From the NCBI RefSeq assembly GCF_032884065.1, contig NC_088873.1, forward strand, positions 8,443,702 to 8,507,701: 64,000 nt of DNA, given 5' to 3'. The position numbers and the translations under genes are program-made. Positions 56,531-64,000 of this stretch are shown piece by piece (position 1 is the stretch's first letter; every line of letters begins with the position of its first letter). Under the pieces are notes generated by a model that saw only the letters and a list, made by a program, of their open reading frames with translations, ran no database searches and was not told the DNA's origin. The stretch is from Artemia franciscana (taxonomy: Eukaryota > Arthropoda > Branchiopoda > Anostraca > Artemiidae).

Positions 56531-57200
56531 ATTATCGTACTTTGTAACTTGTTTTGTCTCTCACCATGGAAGGAAAAATAGCTGAGATACAATATTGCTT
56601 AAAGGAAGCAAAAAAGTCAATGTTTCTTTTATTTAAAATTATTTATTTAAAATTAAATTTATTTAAAATTTTATTTAAAAGCTATGCATCATTGTCTTAG
56701 CATCTTTGCAACTCAAAACAATTACATACATACTTAATCAACTTAAAAAAAAACAAACAAAAAAAACAAAACAAGTTCAATAAGCCAAGAGAGAGAATCG
56801 CAGATTCAATCCCCTCCCTTTAAAATTGTACTTAACCTGATCCCAGTATCATAAAAAAAAGGCCTGAAAGAAATGGCCTGGAATGAAAAGAGAATTTGAG
56901 GAATTGCGCAGGAACTTTTTTTTCTTTCTAAATTCAAAAATGCGTTTAAAGTTTCAATTTCTTATTGATGAGGTAAAAAGGAGAAGGTACAAATTCCTGA
57001 ATAAAAAATAAATAACTGAATTTTATTGTCCCTGACTTAAAATAAATTAATCTGGGAATCATTTCTTAGGTTCCTTGCAAGTAACATTCTTCGTACTTTA
57101 TTTAGTCTCTTTTGAAAGCTTTTCTTTAGTTCAATGAAACGAAAAAAGACTAAAATTCAAATCCCTTACCTCGACAAATAATTTAACTTAAAGGACTTAC

Positions 57201-57313
57201 CAAAAATTTCTGGAATATAATTATTCTCAAGTAATAACTCACTGACCAATGGGAGTCGTCTGACAATCACGGAAAATAAAAGCTGCAATTCTTTCGTAGT
57301 ACTGCCTCGACAG
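57201..57313 (-). CDS. LRR gene exon 2: end of N-terminal cap and first LRR
   Basis: The acceptor ATTTTGTTTAAG|CTGTCGAGG (57,314-57,315) and donor TTTTTG|GTAAGTCC (57,200-57,199) bound 113 bp. It starts with 1 nt that completes a split codon from exon 1, giving ALIS-CRGSTTKELQLLFSV. The Cys is the last one of the LRRNT cap. RLPLVSELLLENNYIPEIF is the first LRR and joins exon 3 in phase. The exon is identified by phase and motif; it is too short to stand out alone. A cap ending 'ISC.G.....' followed by a short amphipathic segment is typical of Artichoke-like proteins. Confidence 0.88.
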
Positions 57314-57319
57314 CTTAAA

Positions 57320-58890
57320 CAAAATATTTATTACTGACAATTTTCCCATTATAAAATTGAAATTTTTGGGTTTACTTTGTACGTAATTTTTTCAGACAGT
57401 AGACATGAAATCCTTGACTGTGCAGTAACCTGGAAGAACCCTGTCTGCTAAAAATTGACCTTGTACATATCAGAAACTGAATCCTTCTTGTAGCCTTTCT
57501 AAAATTACAAAAAAAGGAGATAGAAAGCCCATTCTGCAGCCCCAGAGAGCAAAAGCTCCTTAAGATGGCAAAATCTGTTTTTAGTTTGATTCCTAAAAGA
57601 AATAGTAAAAAATAAACTCAACTTATTTATACTAAGAACCATACAGACAAATTTAATGACGATAAATTTTAGCATATTTATGACAATTATTACAACTATT
57701 ATCAAGTACAACTGGTAAAATTATTATTACAAACTTGTTGCAAAATTGAGTCAGAATTAAAATAACAGCCCAAAACCTTCATCCTTAAAGAGGAAAACCA
57801 TAAAAAGCTCTATAAACTTGTAAAGTATTAGATTTTTTACCCAGAGCTAGAAAATTCTCGAAAACCTTGCAAAAAGCTTTCATGAAGTCCGGATAAAAGT
57901 AGTAATGAGATAGACTAAGGTAAGCTAATTGCTTGAAATCCTCGACAACCTCTAGAAATTGCGTGCTATAAGATCTTTGTTTACAAAAACCATGATGTGG
58001 AGACGAAAAATATTTTTCATACCAAAGTGGTTTTAGATCCTTGGTTTTAAGTAACCTCTCAGAAGCTATAGAAAATATTGACGCAATAGAAGTTGGTAAA
58101 CAACTATTTAAGTTAGATTTGGAACCATTTTTATGAAGAGGTTTTTGTAAGCTTCCTTTAATTCAGAAAGATGCAGGCTTGTGCCCAGAAATAAACTAGT
58201 TTTGAAAAAAGAAGGCTCAAAGAAGGCTTTGAAATTCTTGGAAGAATATGTTTCATCAATACATGTGAAAAAACATCTTAATCAAAAGTGTTCGAATTTT
58301 TGATAGCTTCATGAATGGAAAAAGCAGTGTCATTGTATTCATTAATTTCGTTCATTATTCATTCATTCATTTATTAAATACTATAGTAAAACATAGAGAG
58401 ATCAGCTAAATGAAGTAACAGCCTTTAAAGAATCACAATGGTTTTTTTTTCTCCGAATTGTGATATTTGGCCAGAAATTTCATCTCGGAAGGTTGCTTTG
58501 TGCTTATCAACATACTTCTAGAGCTTTTATGAACAACAAAATGGTTTATTCACCCTTAGAATCCTGTTGGAATTATTTCTTACATGCCTATATGCCAGTC
58601 ATTTTAAGTCAGAACATAAAATGGACCTGAAAGCAATTTATTGAGATAATACCCCTTGTCAACCTTCATGAACAAATACCACAGTTGGGGCTGCACAGGT
58701 CTTAAACTAGAGTCATTACCAGGCCCATTATTTGCCGCGCGATGTGCATTTGATCCTGAAACGTCACGTAGTCTAGTCCATATAAGATGAATGATAAACA
58801 TAGACATTTATTATCTTAACGCTCGATTCACATGAAATCCTCCACGAATGGAGGAGAGGGGGAGATTTCCCGGTATAATTTGATAAACGA
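57320..58890. other. Intron between LRR exons 1 and 2, proximal part
   Basis: An (ATTC)n-rich tract lies at 58,345-58,378. The open frames at 57,505-57,711 and 58,604-58,807 (minus) lack domain or splice support. No other feature. Confidence 0.45.
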
Positions 58891-58894
58891 TCAG

Positions 58895-59235
58895 AAATTT
58901 AATATAAAAACAAGTTTTTATAACTGAAAGTAAGGAGCCACATAGAAAGTTAAAATGAACTTAAATAGTGCCGTATGTGAAGGGGGGTAGTCCCCTCCTC
59001 CATTTCTCGCATGTTACACCAAATTTTTTTAATGCTTTAAAAAATTTCTTATTCCAATTCAAAAGCCCTTGTGTTTCAGTGGTCATTCTTAAAGAAGTCA
59101 AATTTTAGCGCGAATAGTGAAATGTTGAGAAGGGGGCAGCCTTCGTCACATAAGATATATCTTCTGTTCGCTTTAAGTTTCTTTGTTGCTCCATACTTTC
59201 AGATGAAGAAACTTGTCTTTTCGATTTAAAGATGC
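58895..59235 (+). repeat. AACTGAAAGTAAGGAGC family, foldback module only (copy 9)
   Basis: AACTGAAAGTAAGGAGCCAC (58,923) is answered by GTTGCTCCATACTTTCAGATG (about 59,190). Inner parts match loosely (GGGGTAGTCCCCTCCTCC). The distal body is absent. Confidence 0.78.
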
Positions 59236-59239
59236 ACCA

Positions 59240-60010
59240 TAAACATATTTAAAACATTCCTTTTAATTAACCCTTTACAAAATTAGTTTTTAATTTTGTT
59301 TTTTGTTAACAACCCTTTTAAATCAGTGTAGCAGCGGCCTAAATTCACAAGAATTCAATATAAAGAGGGGTAAACTGTCCACCCTCCCCACCTTCTAATT
59401 GGTGCCAATTCATCATTGCTTTCTCCCAAAATCTTAAGATTTGAATGTTTATTCACATAGTTTCGCGACATTTTTTATACAACAAAGCTCATTTGATTGG
59501 TCACTCCGCCTCAAAAGCATTAATAGACCTAATATGTTCCCTCCTCAAAATAAACGGGATAGTACTACGTCTGTGTTGTAACTGACGTATAATCCTTCGC
59601 AAGTTTCTTTCCAATTTTATAATTTTGTGACATCGTGATGAGCTAAATGCGACATTACATATTGTTTCCACTTTTTGGTGGAGCAGGGTCGATTAAAAAA
59701 TTCTACGAAATTATCGTGTTAAAAAAAAGCGTTTGCCCAATATTTCATGACTAACTTCGCGGAGGGGGGGAGGGGGTAATTTCTTTCTTTTGATTAATGA
59801 GTGGGCACTTCCTCTTTCTTATCCCCTAAGTTTACAGGTACGGCTATATAGTATTTTAAAGTACTCCTTAAAAAATTAAGTAAAGGTTTCGAAATATAAC
59901 TTGGTAAATCCTCTTTTTGATTGACTGTATTTGAATCCCCGAGGTCATGATACTTACCTACGATTTTGATAATTTTAATTTGAATCGATATCTCAAAATA
60001 TTCGTCCGAT
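59240..60010. other. Intron; no gene seen
   Basis: A G-rich run lies at 59,763-59,777. No coding or repeat structure I can support. Confidence 0.4.
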
Positions 60011-60020
60011 GTTGATTTGT

Positions 60021-60055
60021 CACTTTTAGGGCCAATATTACTGGCCCTAAAAGTG
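60021..60055. other. Perfect 14-bp hairpin with CAATATTAC at the apex
   Basis: CACTTTTAGGGCCA and TGGCCCTAAAAGTG flank ATATTAC. The nine bases CAATATTAC (60,033-60,041) fit NANTATTAC, the origin motif of rolling-circle CRESS-DNA replicons. Two direct copies of ATTAAAGTTGGAAAAAA follow at about 60,065 and 60,089. No Rep gene is visible nearby, so origin function is speculation. Confidence 0.75.
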
Positions 60056-60111
60056 CCAACATTAGCATTAAAGTTGGAAAAAAGGGAAAATTAAAGTTGG
60101 AAAAAATCCAA

Positions 60112-60665
60112 TATTATGCACAAGGGTCACTATTCAATCCAGAGTTTAACAAGTATGCGCAGGTTAGGCTTCTCTGATCGTCAGCTTCTGCGTGCGTATA
60201 CAACCTACATCAGGCCTTTCCTCGAGTATTGCTGTCCCGTTTGGGGTCCCCAAACTCAGAACATAGCTTACATGGCAGATGAACTAGAACATGTCCAGAA
60301 ACGCGCTACTAGAATAATACTTGGACCCAGTTTCAGCAGCTACGAAAGTGCCCTTGAGCTCTTGAATTTGCCCACCTTATTCGACCGAAGGCATGAGCTA
60401 ATAATGAAATTTGGGAAATCACTATTAACAAACGAGAAGCACCGATCCATACTTCCACCATCCGCATCAATCAGCAGACATACCAGGCATTACAACAAAC
60501 TAGAACCAGTCAAGTGCCGTACGAACAGATTCGCAAACTCCTTTGTACCATATTTCGTAAGAGCATTTAACAAGTGTTAATTGTAATTTTGTGATTGTAA
60601 AAGTAGCATAATTTAGCGTTCATTTTTTAGTGCTACGATAGCTATTTAAATAAACGAATACGAAT
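60112..60665 (+). pseudogene. 5'-truncated LINE, reverse transcriptase C-terminus
   Basis: The open frame 60,116-60,580 reads HKGHYSIQSLTSMRRLGFSD, RPFLEYCCPVWGPQ, VQKRATRIILG and CRTNRFANSFVPYF. This is colinear with the C-terminal part of the LINE at 28.7-30.1 kb (VHKANASLQTLTKMRRL, RPLLEYACPVWGP, RTNRYANSFVPFF). The catalytic RT boxes are missing, so this is a dead-on-arrival 5' truncation starting at about 60,112. The 3' UTR has GTGCTACGATAGCTATTTAA and a tail of ACGAAT repeats. The frame itself is unbroken, suggesting a fairly young insertion. Confidence 0.93.
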
Positions 60666-60669
60666 ACGA

Positions 60670-61625
60670 AAAAAAGAAAGCTTTCAAGTACTGCCATAAA
60701 TCGATTTTCTCCTTACAATAGCCTTATTAAGCTTATTCTACAGTTATTATTTTTTGTTTTGTATGATTTGTCTTTTTATGGGTATTTAATGTCTTTTTAC
60801 TTCACATTCTAATACTTATTGTAGAGTCTTTTTGTGGGTAATAAACAAATTACTAATTTTTAATATTGTTTTCCAGTACCATCCGGTAACATCCCGCAAG
60901 TTTTTGCTGGGGCCTGGTTCCTTTGGCCATTGAAAAAAGTTACTTGTTCTAAAAATGGTCGAAAATAATTTCGATTAATACCCCCAGGGACATTTTCTGT
61001 CGGCTTTTTCCTGTCAATCATTTCTGGGGAAACAAGAGGAAGAAAAAAGAAGAAAAACAATTCAGAGTGATCCTGGGACAGGAGAAATATAAGGTATTGT
61101 GAAAGAGAAAGAGCGAAGAACGATTGAATTCAGGGTTTTATGGTACTATGAGTTTAGTGGTGGGAATTCTTAGAAATTCCATTGTTTACTTATGGATGAT
61201 TCCCCCGAGCTCCTTTTATCGTATACCAAGCTAACACATTCAAAATATCCATCAAAATTAAACTATATTTGATTACATATTTTCCCTCTCTCTCAATTTC
61301 CTGTGTTGTATATTACAATGCTATAGGGTTTTATATCTTCTGCCTGGTTAAATTTACAAATTGGAAAATACGGGTTAAAAGCTCACATACGTTTTGTTTC
61401 ATAATTTTAAATAATTATACCTTAAATATTTACTCTGATGGTAAATCGTAAAACTTATTCTGGAAATTTGGGTATTACCACAACTAGCCAAAAACGCTAG
61501 TAAGACATTACTAGGCTACATTACAGGACTACATTGTCGTGCAATTTCAATTTTATCCACATTTATGGCTTTTAACTAAGCTGGACGTAACATTTAGACC
61601 CTAATGATATATTTTTGAAAGTGCT
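60670..61625. other. Intron between LRR exons 1 and 2, distal part
   Basis: No coding exon or structured repeat that I can support. A G/A-rich stretch lies near 61,030-61,110. Confidence 0.45.
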
Positions 61626-61628
61626 AAC

Positions 61629-61889
61629 CTTATGAGTGCTTCCATTCCTCGGCTTTTGCATTCACAAGGATAAATTTCATTCTTCTGTGGACAAAGGTCT
61701 TCCCGTAGCAACATCCCATCAGTTGAGCAGACAATTACTATGAAAAATAGTAGAAATGTCCTTCTAATTGTTCTCCCTTTCATTTCCATGCACAATGCTT
61801 TAAAGGAAATATTAATAGGTATTGAATCATAAGGTATGTAGCATGACTTCCTGATACGAGGTTTTCTTGGGTGCTGGAACAGACTGCAA
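61629..61889 (-). CDS. LRR gene exon 1: signal peptide and N-terminal Cys cap
   Basis: The likely start is ATG at 61,789 (MEMKGRT...; a second in-frame ATG is at 61,783). A basic stretch (KGRTIRR) is followed by a hydrophobic core (TFLLFFIVIVCS) and a cleavage-like STDG: a signal peptide. Then CPQKNEIYPCECKSRGMEAL has the first three Cys of an LRRNT cap. The donor CATAAG|GTTAGC (61,628-61,627) leaves 2 nt, completed by exon 2. Upstream of the ATG a good acceptor (TTTTCATGTTTTCAG, 61,890-61,891) suggests the exon begins at 61,889 with 5' UTR and that transcription starts beyond 62 kb. Joined through exon 8 the product is about 1,521 residues. The family call (chaoptin/Artichoke-like) is by architecture. 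Confidence 0.78.
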
Positions 61890-61980
61890 CTGAAAACATG
61901 AAAACAGACATAAATATCAAGGAGTAGACGGAAACAAAAGATCATGATGTGTTTGACGAGTCACCAGGTAAAATTATGCT

Positions 61981-62302
61981 TAGTATTTACGTGTTATAGC
62001 GACCACACCAAAGAGGCGAAGTAGATTAATCCTAATGAAATTTACCAAAATACGATGAAAATATGATGCTTAAGTAACAAAATTATGGAAACTACAACAG
62101 AGAATTGGAAAGCAGGCCGCCCAGAACGCATTATAGTAAATACATAACCTAACCAGCTCTACACATTAAATATTTAATTAAAATAAATCTGCATAGTGTT
62201 CTATTTCGCTCAGCCTAAGCTGATTATCTCCGGGTGGACACAGAAAACTGGTTTCATTACAGATCAAGAACAAAGTGTGGTCGCTATAACACGTAAGTAC
62301 TT
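61981..62302. repeat. Inverted-repeat element, 22-bp perfect arms
   Basis: TTACGTGTTATAGCGACCAC plus AC at 61,987-62,008 is exactly inverted at 62,275-62,296. The match extends imperfectly a few bases outward (AGTATTTAC and GTAAGTACT). The inside is 266 bp of unrelated sequence. It could be a MITE in the 5' intron or promoter region of the LRR gene. Confidence 0.7.
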
Positions 62303-62304
62303 TA

Positions 62305-63030
62305 TTCTTAATAGCAGTGGCGTAATTTCATCACAATCCAGGAGGGGGCACAGTTGGAGCCAGTTTTCCCAAATAAAGTGAAAGTGATAGTGAAATCAGA
62401 AAAATGAGTCATATATTACCATAAAGGCAAAGATATACTAAAGAAAATTGACCTGTTTCTCTGGATACTTGAATTATGCAGGCTTATCTTAATTTTGACA
62501 AGTTTTTTTGCAGAAACTAAATTTCATCTGGGGAATAAACTGAGGTCTAGTGGCAAACTTAGGTCTGAAGGAGCAGTTGCCCCTTGCCCCATAGCAAATT
62601 ACGCCCCGCCTAACAGCCCTATAGTAATACTGATAGTGGAAGGGAAATCCAATCGCTTGAATTGATTAACTTACACAACCATTTTAAATCTTTAAAAATT
62701 AAGAAAAATCGGAAATTTAGTTTTTAATTAAAAAGATCTCCATTTGTAGTTATGCAGTTTTTAGTCATATAAGGCACCAAACGTAAAAAAAAAGAAAGTC
62801 GGATGAAAAATCAGCAGGAATAAGCTAAAACATTAAGCTAAAACAATGAAAAATCAGCAGAAATAAGCTAAAACAATAGGCTAAAATAAATAAGCTGGCA
62901 CCAAATAGCTTCAGAAAGTATAGCCTTCTTTTGAAGCTGCAGTCGTCAAGTCAAGGAGATTTGCTTCCGTTATTGTGTTCTAAACATAAAATCATTAAAT
63001 AATACACAAATATGTTTTATATAGATATCA
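62305..63030. other. No gene seen upstream of the LRR gene
   Basis: AGCAGGAATAAGCTAAAACA repeats three times imperfectly at 62,810-62,895. I see no promoter motif I can support. Confidence 0.4.
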
Positions 63031-63044
63031 TTGCTTTAATTCAG

Positions 63045-63165
63045 TTTATTTATTAGTTTATTTATTATGTCACATACACATACACATATTATTTTATTTA
63101 TTATGTCACATACATATACACATACTTCGGTCAAATAAACATACTGTGTATGTGACCGAAATATA
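63045..63165. repeat. Duplicated ATTATGTCACATACA segment and hairpin
   Basis: TTTATTATGTCACATACA occurs twice, 42 bp apart (about 63,061 and 63,103). TTCGGTCA (63,126) pairs with TGACCGAA (about 63,152) across a 19-base loop that itself contains CATACTGTGTATG. Confidence 0.7.
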
Positions 63166-63284
63166 CAAAGGTTTTGTCATTGTTTTCACTATCTAATAAG
63201 AGGTTTTATCTCTATTGAACTGTTATTTGTGCATAATGGTTAGGAACTTCAAAACTATGTTCCACGGTAAATTATAATTAAAAC

Positions 63285-64000
63285 AAAATGTTCAACTGAA
63301 AGTGATGAGCAATGTTCAAACTTAAAAGCTAACAGCAATTGTTTCGTAAATGAAGAGCGCTCCCCCTCTTCAATCCCTTGCTCTTCAGGCTTAAACTTTT
63401 TAGCAGTTCAAAAAAGATTCTTTTTCCATTTGAACATCCTTTCTGTTTCTGGAGTCATTATTAAAAAAATTGGAACAAAAAGCCGAAATTTAGCTTGAAG
63501 AGCGAGAGATTGAGTTGAAGAAAACCGCTTTTATCTACGGAATAATTTCTATTTGTTTTAAGTTCTAATATTGCTCCTTACTTTCAGTTGAAAATTTTAT
63601 ATTCGTTTAATTTCCGATCGCTTTTCAAATAGTGACTGGAAATCTACCTCTCCCTCCATGAAGAATTACCCCTTCCCGAATGATTTCTCCAGGAAAAATT
63701 CTCCCCATGTAAGCCCCCCCTCTACAGAAAATACTCGCCGGACAATTCCATCCTTGTTGAAATTTCTCTTCGAAAAAGTCCGTGCGACTAATTCTCTTTA
63801 TTTCATTTGAAAAATAACGTTAATCAAATTACAATCGGTTTTAAATCTTGCTCAAAATCCCCATCTCCGTGGAAAATTGTCCAAGAAATCTTCTTCCCTA
63901 TGAAAAATTTCTCCGGCAAAAATCCCTCCCCCACCCCCAAAAAACAGACACTTCCAATTCAGCCGGAAATTCTCCAAAGACAATTACCGGGAAGATCTAC
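63285..64000 (+). repeat. AACTGAAAGTAAGGAGC family, runs off the window (copy 10)
   Basis: It opens CAACTGAAAGTGATGAGCAATG (63,293). The foldback partner ATTGCTCCTTACTTTCAGTTG lies at about 63,571. The distal body begins with CTCCCTCCATGAAGAATTACC and is cut by the window end. Several C-rich blocks (TCTCCCCATGTAAGCCCCCC) match other copies. Confidence 0.78.

Larger units (their letters stand above)
53780..57195. other. Intron between LRR exons 2 and 3
   Basis: It contains a detached LINE 3' tail (54,725-54,905, minus) and ATTAATTA-rich sequence at 55,010-55,060. A (TCTATTTTA)n tract lies at 56,400-56,530 and TTTAAAATTATT repeats at 56,628-56,690. I see no exon here; the frame at 55,741-55,947 has no splice or domain support. 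Confidence 0.5.

Overview
The window reads as nuclear DNA of an animal, most likely an arthropod. It is AT-rich, introns are long and transposon-filled, splice sites are canonical GT/AG, and Helitrons, LINEs, a tRNA-derived SINE, foldback elements and long microsatellites are abundant. A crustacean such as Artemia is a guess from overall character, not a demonstrated identity. There is no bacterial, operon or CRISPR content.

The main gene lies on the minus strand and fills about 26-62 kb. Eight coding exons can be chained by splice-site phase and protein logic: a signal peptide with N-terminal Cys cap (61.63-61.89 kb), a short LRR-start exon (57.2 kb), two large leucine-rich-repeat exons (52.9-53.8 and 50.0-51.5 kb), a small LRR exon (40.3-40.4 kb), two exons that together form the C-terminal Cys cap (38.56-38.73 and 32.38-32.53 kb), and a long disordered acidic/Ser/Thr-rich exon (26.0-27.5 kb). 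All seven joins keep frame. The product is an extracellular LRR protein of the chaoptin/Artichoke style, about 1.5k residues if the last exon is terminal. Around exon 6 an alternative upstream acceptor, also in phase, would instead give a membrane-spanning C-terminus read in a second frame.

A second gene is represented by one probable first coding exon on the minus strand (8,021-8,195; signal peptide, unknown family). A 124-bp tandem array beside it repeats its splice donor. Weak plus-strand exon candidates lie at 15.5 and 17.3 kb.

The rest is mostly mobile DNA. At 1.5-2.9 kb is a broken Helitron Rep N-terminus (minus). At 12.3-14.6 kb is a complete-ended, non-autonomous Helitron carrying the last scrap of its helicase. 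LINE remnants lie at 21.3-22.5, 28.7-30.1, 34.8-38.5 and 60.1-60.7 kb, with detached LINE 3' tails at 27.9, 28.3 and 54.7 kb. A tRNA-derived SINE lies at 20.9-21.3 kb and a Helentron-like element at 41.6-43.2 kb.

The dominant repeat is a non-coding family of about ten copies (roughly one sixth of the window). It opens with a foldback module starting AACTGAAAGTAAGGAGC and closes with a short hairpin (ACAGTTCG-TTACCA-CGAACTGT). I do not recognise it as a named family. Minisatellites and (TA)n, (TAC)n and (CT)n tracts fill much of what remains.
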